Below, piece after piece: positions 32,049 to 40,370 of a stretch of DNA of 64,000 nt. A model generated the notes under the pieces. It was not told the DNA's origin, did not search any database, and worked only from the letters and a program-made list of their open reading frames with translations. Made by a program: the position numbers and the translations under genes. The DNA comes from Bog-756 sp963830165. GTDB taxonomy: Bacteria > Actinomycetota > Acidimicrobiia > Acidimicrobiales > RAAP-2. How positions within the stretch are numbered: the stretch's first letter is position 1; every line of letters begins with the position of its first letter. Location: contig CAWHKZ010000011.1 of assembly GCA_963830165.1 (NCBI GenBank), forward strand, positions 872,639 through 936,638, read 5' to 3'.

Positions 32049-33076
32049 CAGCGGGCCTCCACCGGTCCGAAGAGGGCGTCGGCCAGGTCCGCCGAACCGC
32101 GTCGGGGGTCGCCGAGACGGAGCGGCCACGCCTGGGCCCGACGGTAGTAGAGCTGGATGTCGTACTCCAGGGTGAAGCCGTACCCGCCGTGCACGTGCAG
32201 CGCCACATTGCTGGCGCGGCGGGCCGCCCGGGTGGCGAAGAGGAAGGCCATCGACGCCAGGGCGGCGAACTGCTCCCCGTCGTCGTCCCGGGCCCACGCC
32301 GCCTCGCGGGCGAGGAGCCGTGCACCGTCCACCAGGGTGGCGGCATCGGCCAGGTCGCGGGCGATCGACTGGTAGGACCCGATCGGCGCGCCGAACTGGA
32401 CGCGGTGCTTGGCGTACTCGACCCCGATGGCCAGCGCCGCCTCGCCCAGGCCGACGAGCGCGCCGCTCATCAGGGTGCGCCACTCGTCGAGCGCCCGCCC
32501 GAAGGCCGCCCGGGCGATCTCCCCGGTGGCGAGCACGGAGCGGCCCGGACCCCGGAGGGAGCGATCGGCCAGGGACGACGATCCGAGGTTGGCCCGGGCC
32601 ACGCCGTCGCCGTCGCCCTCGACGAGGACCAGGTCGCCGGCGTCCATGGCCACGAGCGCGGCGGCGACGGGTCCGTAGGGGACCAGCGTGGCCGTCCCTT
32701 GCGCCGCCGGGCGGAGCGCGCAGGTGACGACCGTGGCCGGCTCGGCGATCAGCCCGTCGAGGCACCGGCGCCCCGGGTCGCCGGACGACGCCAGGACCCG
32801 ACAGGCCACGGCGCCCTCGATGAACGGCACCGGGGCCAGGAAGCCGCCGATCTGCTCGCACACGAGCTCGAGGTCCAGCAGGGAGGCGCCACCTCCGCCC
32901 AGCTCCCCGGGCACACCGATGGTGGGCCCGGCCATCTCACAGAGGGCGGCCCACAGGCCGGCGTCGAAGCCGTCCGGCTCGCTGGCCCGCACGACGTCCG
33001 GCGGGCAGCGGTCGGCGAGGAAGGAACGCACGGCCGAGACGACCTCGTGCTGTTCGTCGGAAAGGTTCAGGTCCAT
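32048..33076 (-). CDS. acyl-CoA dehydrogenase, short second subunit of ACAD pair
   Basis: 342 residues, shorter than typical ACADs (about 380-400). N-terminus MDLNLSDEQHEVVSAVRSFL; C-terminus VHGGYGFTLEYDIQLYYRR. The middle beta-domain lacks the usual EPxxGSD loop, which fits a structural or FAD-supporting subunit in a heterotetramer. First gene of the pair; ATG at 33076 and the ProRS gene at 33258 are divergent across a 181-bp spacer without an obvious promoter. Confidence 0.87.
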   Translation of the reverse strand: MDLNLSDEQHEVVSAVRSFLADRCPPDVVRASEPDGFDAGLWAALCEMAGPTIGVPGELGGGGASLLDLELVCEQIGGFLAPVPFIEGAVACRVLASSGDPGRRCLDGLIAEPATVVTCALRPAAQGTATLVPYGPVAAALVAMDAGDLVLVEGDGDGVARANLGSSSLADRSLRGPGRSVLATGEIARAAFGRALDEWRTLMSGALVGLGEAALAIGVEYAKHRVQFGAPIGSYQSIARDLADAATLVDGARLLAREAAWARDDDGEQFAALASMAFLFATRAARRASNVALHVHGGYGFTLEYDIQLYYRRAQAWPLRLGDPRRGSADLADALFGPVEAR

Positions 33077-33257
33077 GGTGGAACTCCGCCCCGTGTCGGC
33101 CGGTCGGGTGGAGAGTAGTTGACCCCCGCGCGGCACGCCCGTCCCGGTGGCCGGCGGAGGGCCGCTCGCGCCGCCGTGCGGCGGGGGTGAGTCACGAGGC
33201 TCGGGCCGTGACCACGCCCTGGGGGACGGCAGCCCGGCGCCGGTATCCTGCAGTGCC

Positions 33258-34724
33258 ATGAACGCAGGCTCCAGCGCACCTTCCGCAACCGGCGCTCCTT
33301 CCACCAAGGGGGGCCTCACTCCCCGGAGCGTCGATTTCCCCCGGTGGTACCAGGAGGTGGTCGCCAGGGCCGAGCTGGCCGACAACGGCCCCGTCCGGGG
33401 TTCCATGGTGATCCGGCCCTGGGGCTACGCCATCTGGGAGCGGCTGCAGGCGGCGCTCGACACCCGGATCAAGGACGCCGGGGCCGAGAACGCCTACTTC
33501 CCACTCCTCATCCCCGAATCCTATTTCCGGCTCGAGGCCGAACACGTGGAGGGATTCAGTCCCGAGTTGGCCGTGGTCACCCACGGCGGTGGCGTCGAGC
33601 TGGCGGAGCCGGTCGTGGTCCGACCGACGAGCGAGACGGTCATCAACAGCTACTTCGCCAAATGGGTGCAGAGCTACCGGGACCTACCGCTCCTGATCAA
33701 CCAGTGGGCCAACGTGGTCCGCTGGGAGCTGCGGCCCCGTCTCTTCCTCCGCACCAGCGAGTTCCTGTGGCAGGAGGGTCACACCGCACATGCCACCGAG
33801 ACCGACGCCAGGGACTATGCCCGGCGGATCCTGACCGACGTCTACGTCGACACCATGGTCGACGTGGCCTGCATCCCCGTCCTCACCGGCCAGAAGACGG
33901 CGCGGGAGCGGTTCGCAGGCGCCATCCGGACCTGGACCTGCGAGGGGATGATGGGCGATGGGAAGGCCCTGCAGATGGGGACGAGCCACGAGTTGGGCCA
34001 GAATTTCGCCCGGGCCTTCGACATCCGGTTCGCCAGTGCGGCCGGCGGTGCCCAGGAGTACGTCTGGCAGACCTCGTGGGGTGTCTCGACCCGTCTGATC
34101 GGCGCCCTGGTCATGGCGCACGGCGACGACGCCGGTCTCCGCCTGCCACCGGACCTGGCTCCGGTCGAGGTGGTCGTGCTCCTCGTCCGGGAGGATCCGG
34201 CCGCCCGGGTGGCGGCCGAGACCGTGGTGGCGGCACTCGTCGGAGCCGGTCACCGGGTCCGCCTCGACGACCGGGTGGACACGTCGTTCGGGCGGCGCTC
34301 GGTGGACTGGGAGCTGAAGGGCGTGCCGGCCAGGATCGAGATCGGACCACGGGACCTGGCCGCCGGCAACGCGACCGTGGTGAGCCGCCACGATCGATCC
34401 AAGACCACGGTGGCCGTCGAGTCGGCAGCGGCCGAGGCGATGGCGATCCTCGCCCGGACCGGCAGCGAACTGAGGGACGAGGCGTTGGCCTTTCGCCGGG
34501 CCCGGACGTTCGAGGTGTCGACCGCGGCTGAGGCGGTCGAGGCCGCGAGGACGGGGTTCGGTCGGATCCCCTGGTCGACACTGGGTGAGGCCGGGGAAGT
34601 CGAACTGGCCGGCGAGTCCGTCAGCGTGCGTTGCCTCCAGTCGGCCGACGGTGGGGACCACGGGAGCGGCGTCGCGGGGACGGACGAAGGCCCGCTGACG
34701 GCGGTGGTGGGCCGCTCGTACTGA
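33258..34724 (+). CDS. proS: prolyl-tRNA synthetase, archaeal/eukaryote-like (type 3)
   Basis: 488 residues; charges tRNA-Pro in the cytosol. Class II motif 2 is in NVVRWELRPRLFLRTSEFLWQEGHTAHAT; motif 3 is GVSTRLIGALVMAHGDDAGL; LQMGTSHELGQNFA is the proline/adenylate site. The anticodon-binding domain follows, then a C-terminal zinc-domain-like segment ending in a degenerate tail. It lacks the INS editing domain of the typical bacterial enzyme, as expected for type 3. A TATCCT hexamer ends 9 bp before the ATG, so the leader, if any, is very short. Confidence 0.93.
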   Translation: MNAGSSAPSATGAPSTKGGLTPRSVDFPRWYQEVVARAELADNGPVRGSMVIRPWGYAIWERLQAALDTRIKDAGAENAYFPLLIPESYFRLEAEHVEGFSPELAVVTHGGGVELAEPVVVRPTSETVINSYFAKWVQSYRDLPLLINQWANVVRWELRPRLFLRTSEFLWQEGHTAHATETDARDYARRILTDVYVDTMVDVACIPVLTGQKTARERFAGAIRTWTCEGMMGDGKALQMGTSHELGQNFARAFDIRFASAAGGAQEYVWQTSWGVSTRLIGALVMAHGDDAGLRLPPDLAPVEVVVLLVREDPAARVAAETVVAALVGAGHRVRLDDRVDTSFGRRSVDWELKGVPARIEIGPRDLAAGNATVVSRHDRSKTTVAVESAAAEAMAILARTGSELRDEALAFRRARTFEVSTAAEAVEAARTGFGRIPWSTLGEAGEVELAGESVSVRCLQSADGGDHGSGVAGTDEGPLTAVVGRSY

Positions 34725-34821
34725 GCCCGGTGGCCATGGGGGTCGCCCCGTCGCGCACCCGTCCCGAGGGAGCACTCGTCATCGGTGGGGCAGGGCGTCG
34801 CGCCCCGTCCCGGCCGATATC

Positions 34822-34848
34822 ATTGGCTAGTACAATAGTTTGCCTATG
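34822..34848 (+). promoter_or_regulatory. A/T-rich promoter/operator of marR, probably near-leaderless
   Basis: TACAAT at 34831-34836 is an excellent -10 box lying only 9 bp before the ATG at 34846, giving a transcript that starts 2-3 nt before or at the start codon. ATTG (34822-34825) and CAAT (34833-34836) form MarR-like half-sites across 7 bp and overlap the -10, consistent with autorepression. Confidence 0.5.
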
Positions 34849-35334
34849 CGTGATGAAGCTGTGTCTCCGCGGGCCTCGCGCGACGCCGTCGTCGACGCGG
34901 TGCTCAGCGCCAGCCGGGTGCTGGTGGCCGTGGCAGCACGCTCGTTGGGGGACGTCGCCGAGGAGGTGACCCTCACCCAGTTCCGCACGCTCGTGGTCCT
35001 GGCGTCCCGGGGTCCCCAGAGCCTGGCCACCCTGGCCGAAGCGGTGGACGTCACGCCGTCGACCGCCACCCGCATGTGCGACCGCCTGGTCCGCAAGGGG
35101 CTGGTGGCCCGCCGCCACGAGCGTGGCGATCGCCGGTCGATCCGACTCACCCTCACCCGAGGTGGCCGGGAGCTGGTCGACGCCGTCACCGAGCGACGCC
35201 GGACGGAGATCGCGACGCTGCTCCGGTCGATCCCCCGTGATCAGCAGGCTGCACTGGTCGACGCCCTCCAGCGCCTCGCCTCCGCGGCGGGCGAAGTGCC
35301 CGAGCAGGACTGGTCGGCCGGATGGGACCTGTAG
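34846..35334 (+). CDS. MarR-family transcriptional regulator
   Basis: 162 residues. HTH: SLATLAEAVDVTPSTATRMCDRLVRKGLVARRHE, wing RGDRRSIRLTLTRGGRELV. There is no Shine-Dalgarno, but a strong -10 sits just upstream, so leaderless initiation is likely (TTG at 34840 is an alternative). It lies 23 bp before the CLC transporter gene on the same strand and probably regulates it together with itself. Inducer unknown. Confidence 0.9.
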   Translation: MRDEAVSPRASRDAVVDAVLSASRVLVAVAARSLGDVAEEVTLTQFRTLVVLASRGPQSLATLAEAVDVTPSTATRMCDRLVRKGLVARRHERGDRRSIRLTLTRGGRELVDAVTERRRTEIATLLRSIPRDQQAALVDALQRLASAAGEVPEQDWSAGWDL

Positions 35335-35357
35335 ATGCGCGCCGGGTGCGTGGCCGC

Positions 35358-37445
35358 ATGACCCTCCTCCGACGGTCCTCCTGGCGGGCCGCCATGACCA
35401 GCGCCTCCCGTTCGCTGTCGCGTGCCTCCTATCTGCAGAAGTGGCTGGTGCTCGGCGTGCTCATCGGGGCGATGGCCGGGACGGGGGCCATCGTCTTCTA
35501 CGAGGCGCTGCTCGCCTGTACCCACCTCTTCCTCGGTGTGCTGGCCGGCTATCACCCGCCCACGCCGACCGGTGAGGGCGGCCATGCCGCCTCGGCCTAC
35601 TTCACGCGGCCCTGGGCGCTGCCCCTGGTGGTGGGGCTCGGTGCGCTGCTCGGGGCGATCCTGGTGTTCCGGTTCGCCCCGGAGGCCGAAGGCCACGGCA
35701 CCGACGCTGCCATCTCGGCCGTCCACCACAATCCCCGGGGCATCCGGTTCCGGGCCGTGGTCGTCAAGATCGTCGCGTCGGCCCTGACGATCGGGTCGGG
35801 CGGCTCCGGTGGTCGCGAGGGCCCTACCGGCCAGATCAGCGCCGGCTTCGCCTCCCTGTTGGCCCGGGAGCTGGACCTGAGTCCGGCCGACGCCCGGATC
35901 GCCGTGGTCACCGGCATCGGTTCGGGCATCGGTGCCATCTTCGGCGCCCCACTCGGCGGCGCCGTACTGGCCACCGAGATCCTCTACCGGGACGACGTCG
36001 ATGCGACCGCACTCCTGCCCAGCTTCGTCGCCTCCGTCGTCGGCTACGTGATCTTCGGTGCGGCCGTCGGGTACACGCCGCTGTTCGGCTACAACACCAG
36101 CTACCACTTCACCGATCCGACCCATCTGGTCTGGTTCGCCCTGATCGGGGTACTGGGTGGCCTCGTCGGTCTGCTCTACGCCAAGGGCTTCTACGGGATC
36201 TCGGGCATCTTCGGCCGGATGCGGCTTCCCCGGTGGATCAAGCCCGCCATCGGCGGCGTCATCGTGGGCTGCATCGGACTGGCGATCCCCGAGGTCCTCG
36301 GGACGGGGTACGGATGGATCCAACAGGGGCTCGGACCCCATCTCCTCACCCTTCCACTGTGGATCGTGCTCGTCCTGCCGTTCGCCCGCATCCTGGCCAC
36401 CGGCCTCTCGATCGGCTCGGGTGGCTCGGGGGGCATCTTCGGCCCGGGCATGGTCATCGGCGCCTTCATCGGCGCATCGGTCTGGCGACTGTTCGAGCCG
36501 CTCGTCCCGTCGATGTTCCACGACCCCGCGCCGTTCGTCATCGTGGGCATGATGTGCTGCTTCGGGAGCATCTCCCGGGCGCCACTGGCGGTGATGCTGA
36601 TGGTGGCGGAGATGACCGGCAGCCTCTCGATCCTGGCACCGGCGATGATCGCCGTCGGCCTGGCCTGGTTCATCGTCCGGCGGGGCGACGACACCATCTA
36701 CCGCAGCCAGCTCCGGAGTCGGGCCGATGCACCGGCCCGGCGACTGCTGACGGGCATGCCGGTCCTGTCGGCCGTCGTGGTCAGCGACGCCATGGCCCCA
36801 CATCCGCTCGTGATCGCGGCGGGCTCGACCGCGGCTGCGGCCTCCCGACAGCTCGAGCAGGCCGGGGTCTCCGGTGCCCCGGTGGTCGATGACCAGGGCC
36901 GCTTCGAAGGGACGGTGACGCAGCAGTCGCTCGGTTCGGCCGACGGGGCGACCGAGCGACCGCTCGACGCCGTCGTCGACACGTCGGCGCCCAGCGTGGC
37001 CGCCGACGCCCACCTCGACGTCGCCCTCGACGCCCTGACGACGTCCCCCGACCACTGGGTCACGGTCCTCGACGGCGAGCGCAAGGTGCTCGGCACCGTC
37101 GGAGTGACCGACGTGGTCCGCGGCTACCGGCTGGGCCTGTTGTCGAGCCTGCAGGACATGGATGCGGTCGGTGGGCACGACGGGGCCAACCGGGTCCTCA
37201 TCGACGCCGGGTCAGACCTCGTCGGGCGGACCCTCCGCCGCTCCGGCTTCCCGGCCAGCGTCATCGTGACCACCATCCAGAGGCGCCGCGACCTGCTGGT
37301 CCCGGACGGGAGCACGGTGCTCGACGCCGGGGACGAGCTGGTCATCATCGGGCCCGCGGTGGACATCGACGCCATCCGCCGGGCCTCGTCGAGCTCCCCA
37401 CCCGGTCCGGTCGCACTCCACCCCGACCCGCCTGCCGGCGCCTAG
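35358..37445 (+). CDS. CLC-family chloride channel/antiporter with CBS pair and TrkA-C domain
   Basis: About 695 residues of inner-membrane transporter. The CLC core spans roughly residues 15-455, with LTIGSGGSGGREGPTGQ carrying the gating Glu, GIGAIFGAPLGGAVLATEILY, and GSGGSGGIFGPGMVIGA. Two CBS modules follow (VSDAMAPHPLVI ... GVTDVVRGY), then a TrkA-C/RCK-C-like domain (DLVGRTLRRSGFPASVIVTTIQRR ... GDELVIIGP). CLC-CBS-TrkA_C suggests nucleotide or ligand gating. Start is uncertain: ATG at 35322, 35358 or 35394; 35358 avoids overlapping the marR stop. Confidence 0.92.
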   Translation: MTLLRRSSWRAAMTSASRSLSRASYLQKWLVLGVLIGAMAGTGAIVFYEALLACTHLFLGVLAGYHPPTPTGEGGHAASAYFTRPWALPLVVGLGALLGAILVFRFAPEAEGHGTDAAISAVHHNPRGIRFRAVVVKIVASALTIGSGGSGGREGPTGQISAGFASLLARELDLSPADARIAVVTGIGSGIGAIFGAPLGGAVLATEILYRDDVDATALLPSFVASVVGYVIFGAAVGYTPLFGYNTSYHFTDPTHLVWFALIGVLGGLVGLLYAKGFYGISGIFGRMRLPRWIKPAIGGVIVGCIGLAIPEVLGTGYGWIQQGLGPHLLTLPLWIVLVLPFARILATGLSIGSGGSGGIFGPGMVIGAFIGASVWRLFEPLVPSMFHDPAPFVIVGMMCCFGSISRAPLAVMLMVAEMTGSLSILAPAMIAVGLAWFIVRRGDDTIYRSQLRSRADAPARRLLTGMPVLSAVVVSDAMAPHPLVIAAGSTAAAASRQLEQAGVSGAPVVDDQGRFEGTVTQQSLGSADGATERPLDAVVDTSAPSVAADAHLDVALDALTTSPDHWVTVLDGERKVLGTVGVTDVVRGYRLGLLSSLQDMDAVGGHDGANRVLIDAGSDLVGRTLRRSGFPASVIVTTIQRRRDLLVPDGSTVLDAGDELVIIGPAVDIDAIRRASSSSPPGPVALHPDPPAGA

Positions 37446-37485
37446 CCCCCCGACCGCCACGACCCGAGCACGGGCCGTGCGGGGG
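37446..37485. terminator. hairpin between convergent CLC and racemase-like genes
   Basis: GCACGGGCCGTGC (37468-37480) is a 13-nt hairpin core, enclosed by a longer pairing of CCCCCG (37446-37451) with CGGGGG (37480-37485). It fills the 40-bp spacer between two stop codons. There is no T-tract, so terminator function is inferred from location. Confidence 0.4.
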
Positions 37486-38130
37486 TCACGGTCCGGCGAG
37501 TGCCACCGCCGCCTCCACCGCCGACCGTGGGCTGCTCAGGACGGGGGCGGTCGTCGTGCATCGAGGCACGGCGGCGGCCATCGAGGCTTGGGCGAGGACG
37601 ACGACGTCCGTACGCGGGTCGAGGGAGTCAACCGCCGTGGCGATCGCGATCGCATAGCCGGACAGGTCACCATCCTCGAAGAGGGACCAGGCGTCGGGGA
37701 GCACCACCTCGTCGATCGTCGGAGTCCGACCCTGGAGCCGTGCGACGTCGGTGAGCAACGCCACGGTAGGTGCGACGGTGCTCCGCAGGGCAGCGACCAC
37801 GGCGATCCGGGAACCGGAGTCGACCGCCAGTTCAGCCATCGGTCGATCGACCCGGACGACTGGAACCCCTGCCGCCCGTGAGAGCAGTTCTGCCGGTCCG
37901 CTGATGGTCGAGCACGTGCAGACGACCACGGAGGCTCCCCTCGCCGCCTCCTTCAGTCGAGCCGTGAGCAGTTCCGTGAGTTCCTCGTCGACACCCCCGC
38001 GCCTCCGTGCCTCGGCCAGGAGCCCCTGATCGACCACGTGTGTGGAGGGCCGCCCCGGTGACACTTCGGCGAGCAACCCGGTGAAGGTGTCGGTGTGCAC
38101 GTCGGCGGTGTGGAGGAATCCGATGGTCAC
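37486..38130 (-). CDS. Asp/Glu/hydantoin racemase-superfamily protein, second catalytic Cys absent
   Basis: A 214-residue protein with the two-lobed racemase fold: N-terminal MTIGFLHTADVH, first active-site loop VVVCTCSTISGPAE, interlobe AELAVDSGSRIAVVAAL, second loop VVVLAQASMAAAV. Two-cysteine racemases have a Cys in both loops; here the second loop reads QASM with no Cys, as in one-base enzymes such as arylmalonate decarboxylase relatives, or an inactive protein. It lies 55 bp downstream of arsC on the same strand and may be read through from the ars operon. Confidence 0.75.
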   Translation of the reverse strand: MTIGFLHTADVHTDTFTGLLAEVSPGRPSTHVVDQGLLAEARRRGGVDEELTELLTARLKEAARGASVVVCTCSTISGPAELLSRAAGVPVVRVDRPMAELAVDSGSRIAVVAALRSTVAPTVALLTDVARLQGRTPTIDEVVLPDAWSLFEDGDLSGYAIAIATAVDSLDPRTDVVVLAQASMAAAVPRCTTTAPVLSSPRSAVEAAVALAGP

Positions 38131-38185
38131 GGCTCAAGTGTCGCGCCGCGTCAGGCCTGCCCGCGACGCCGGTGGCTCCGAGCGG

Positions 38186-38620
38186 TCATCGGGTGCCCTC
38201 CACCGGGACGCCGGGGGCCGGAGGGGCCAACTCCGCGAGGAGCGCCTGCACCCTGCGGTCGATCTCGTCGACGATCGGGCGCACGTCGTCGATGGACTTG
38301 CCCGCCGGGTCGGTCAGGTCCCAGTCGAGGTACCGCTTCCCGGGTAAGACGGGACAGGTGTCTCCGCAGCCCATCGTCACGATCACATCCGCCGCCCGGG
38401 CCGTCTCGTCGGTCAGCGGCTTCGGGAACTCCCGGCTCGGGTCCAGGCCCCGCTCGGTGAGGATGGCCACGACGGACGGGTTGAGTCGGTCTCCCGGCTC
38501 GGAGCCGGCCGATTCGACGACGACCCGCCCCTGGGCATGGTGCTCCAGGAGGACACGTGCGGCGAGGCTGCGCCCCGAGTTGTGGACACAGAGGAACAGC
38601 ACGATCGGCGTGGCGGTCAC
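38186..38620 (-). CDS. arsC: arsenate reductase, low-MW phosphatase fold
   Basis: 144 residues. CX5R loop CVHNSGR (Cys11-Arg17) at the N-terminus, VIVTMGCGDTCPVLPGKRYLDWDLTDP with the Cys pair that relays electrons, as in thioredoxin-coupled ArsC. It reduces arsenate to arsenite in the cytosol. GTG start at 38620 overlaps the aquaporin stop by 4 nt. Last gene of arsI-aqpS-arsC. Reductant could be thioredoxin or mycothiol; actinobacteria use both. Confidence 0.92.
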   Translation of the reverse strand: MTATPIVLFLCVHNSGRSLAARVLLEHHAQGRVVVESAGSEPGDRLNPSVVAILTERGLDPSREFPKPLTDETARAADVIVTMGCGDTCPVLPGKRYLDWDLTDPAGKSIDDVRPIVDEIDRRVQALLAELAPPAPGVPVEGTR

Positions 38621-39390
38621 AGGGCCTCCTCGGCCGGGGCGGGTGGGACGGCTGCGACCAGGTCCGGTGCGGAGCTCCCGGTGGCATGGCGGGGGAACAT
38701 GATGTCGGCAGCCTCGTCGGAGGTGATGTCCGGGTAGAGCAGCTTGATGACGAGGACGGCGAGGGCTCCACCGACCACCTGGGCCGCCACGAAGCTCGGG
38801 ACCGAGGACGGGGCGATCCCGGCGAACGTGTCGGAGAACATCCTCCCGACCGAGATGGCCGGATTGGCGAAGCTGGTCGAACTGGTGAAGAAGTAGGCCG
38901 CACCGATATAGGCCCCGACCGCGGCCGCCGCACTCCGGGACCGACCGCTCCGGGCCAGGGCGAAGATCACGAGGATCAGCCCCAGGGTGGCGACCACCTC
39001 GGAGAGGAAGTGCGCCGGGGAGGCCCGGTGCTTGGTCGAGATGCTCACCGCCGCCTTCGAGAACATGAGGTTGGCGATCACCGCCCCTCCGACGCATCCA
39101 CCGACCTGGACCGGGAGGTACGCCGACGCCGTGCCCCAACTCACGCCCCCGAAGGTGGCGTCGACGAAGGACACGACCGGGTTGAAGTGGGCGCCCGACA
39201 CGGGCCCGAACATGAGGATGATGGCGTAGAGCCCGGCTGCGGTGGCCGCGGCGTTCTCGAGGAGCTGGAGCCCCACGTTGCCGGGCGAGAGCTGCTGGGC
39301 GGCGATCCCGGAGCCGATCACGATGGCCGCGAGGAATGCGCTGCCCAACAGCTCGGCAGTCAGTCGCCGCCACAGGGGGGGATCACCCAC
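38617..39390 (-). CDS. aqpS: MIP-family aquaglyceroporin, arsenite channel-like
   Basis: 257 residues with six hydrophobic segments and the two pore loops: HFNPV (Asn70-Val72, NPV instead of NPA) and FANPA (Asn176-Ala178). GTG start at 39390. Position between arsI and arsC with a 4-nt overlap argues for arsenite or methylarsenite permeation rather than water: in Sinorhizobium AqpS replaces the usual pump, letting arsenite made by ArsC flow out. No ArsB, Acr3 or ArsP gene is present near it. Confidence 0.88.
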   Translation of the reverse strand: MGDPPLWRRLTAELLGSAFLAAIVIGSGIAAQQLSPGNVGLQLLENAAATAAGLYAIILMFGPVSGAHFNPVVSFVDATFGGVSWGTASAYLPVQVGGCVGGAVIANLMFSKAAVSISTKHRASPAHFLSEVVATLGLILVIFALARSGRSRSAAAAVGAYIGAAYFFTSSTSFANPAISVGRMFSDTFAGIAPSSVPSFVAAQVVGGALAVLVIKLLYPDITSDEAADIMFPRHATGSSAPDLVAAVPPAPAEEAL

Positions 39391-39426
39391 GTCTCGTGCC
39401 GTGCCCCGCTGGATCCGGGTGGCGCT

Positions 39427-39894
39427 TCAACAACACGCCGCCGGCCCGGCTGTCGCAACCGAGGTCCCGGCACAGCAGGCGGATCCGCCGGACGTGTCCT
39501 CCCGGTGTGGGGCGGGGTCGTCGGCCAGCACGGTGTAGGTCTCCCAGGGGGCCCCGTCCGGGTCCTCGACCCAGACCTTGTCCTGGACGGCGTAGCAGCA
39601 CGACGTGGCCGTCTCGCCGGCTGTGGACAAGCCGCAGCCCGCCAGTCGATCGGTGGCGGCGGTGACCTCCCCGGTCGTGTCGACCTCGATGCCCAGGTGG
39701 TTGACGGCACCGTACGTGCCGTGTCCCCGCTCGGTTCCGACCTCGATGAGGACCAGCTTGAGAGGGGGGTCCGCGATCGCGAAGTTGGCGTATCCCGGCC
39801 GACGCTTGGCCGGGTCGGTGCCGAACAGCTTGGTGTAGAAGACGACGGCCTCGTCGATGTCCGCGACGTTCAGGGCCAGTTGAACTCTCGACAT
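39427..39894 (-). CDS. arsI: ArsI-type C-As lyase (CadI-like VOC dioxygenase)
   Basis: 155 residues, VOC fold. Signature TSCCYAVQDKVWVEDPDG holds the vicinal Cys99-Cys100 that bind trivalent methylarsenicals. Predicted Fe(II) ligands Gln5, His66 and Glu118 match the Gln-His-Glu set described for ArsI. It demethylates methylarsenite to arsenite, oxygen-dependent. The C-terminal tail carries two extra CC pairs, common in ArsI/CadI and possibly metalloid-binding. AGGAGGAG RBS. First gene of the minus-strand ars operon, divergent from arsR. Confidence 0.9.
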   Translation of the reverse strand: MSRVQLALNVADIDEAVVFYTKLFGTDPAKRRPGYANFAIADPPLKLVLIEVGTERGHGTYGAVNHLGIEVDTTGEVTAATDRLAGCGLSTAGETATSCCYAVQDKVWVEDPDGAPWETYTVLADDPAPHREDTSGGSACCAGTSVATAGPAACC

Positions 39895-39912
39895 GGTGGA
39901 CTCCTCCTGTAG

Positions 39913-39943
39913 CATCGATGTGGATCGATGCATCGAGTATGGT
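39913..39943. promoter_or_regulatory. ars divergent operator/promoter
   Basis: CATCGATG (39913-39920) and the perfect 12-bp palindrome TCGATGCATCGA (39925-39936) lie between arsI and arsR, followed by TATGGT (39938-39943), a TAnnnT -10 for arsR. A further degenerate arm, TTGATGTATCGA, follows at 39943-39954. Repeated ATCGATG half-sites are typical of ArsR binding sites. Confidence 0.65.
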
Positions 39944-39976
39944 TGATGTATCGACCAGAGTCAATGGGAGATCACG

Positions 39977-40330
39977 TTGCCGAATCCAGCAATCTCGCCG
40001 CCCCCACCGGCCTCCGCGGAGCTTTGCTGTGCCTCTGTGCTGGCCGCCCCGTTGAACGTCGACGACGCCACCGAGCTGGCCCGGGCATTCAGCGCCCTGG
40101 CCGATCCGGTGCGGCTTCGACTGCTCAGCATCCTGGCTGCATCCACCGCCGGGGAGGTCTGTGTCTGCGACTTCGTCGGTCCGCTCGGAAGGAGCCAGCC
40201 GACGGTCTCCCACCACCTCAAGGTCCTGAGCGATGTCGGGCTGATCGAGGGCCGACGGCGGGGCAAGTGGGTCTGGTACTCCCTCGACCGGGACCGGTTG
40301 CGTGAGGTCCAGTTCTCCATCGGGAGCTGA
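39977..40330 (+). CDS. arsR: ArsR-family arsenic-responsive repressor
   Basis: 117 residues, winged helix: SQPTVSHHLKVLSDVGLIEGRRRGKWVWYSL. Metalloid-binding cysteines: Cys17-Cys18 near the N-terminus and Cys62/Cys64 in EVCVCDFV. The N-terminal Cys pair plus one or more internal Cys resembles the Corynebacterium-type ArsR site, while CVCD is the classic alpha3 site, so the protein may hold features of both. TTG start at 39977 with GGGAG upstream. Divergent from arsI. Confidence 0.92.
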   Translation: MPNPAISPPPPASAELCCASVLAAPLNVDDATELARAFSALADPVRLRLLSILAASTAGEVCVCDFVGPLGRSQPTVSHHLKVLSDVGLIEGRRRGKWVWYSLDRDRLREVQFSIGS

Positions 40331-40370
40331 CGGTCCCGGGTGCCCCGCCCGCCCGATGACGTCCGGCCCG

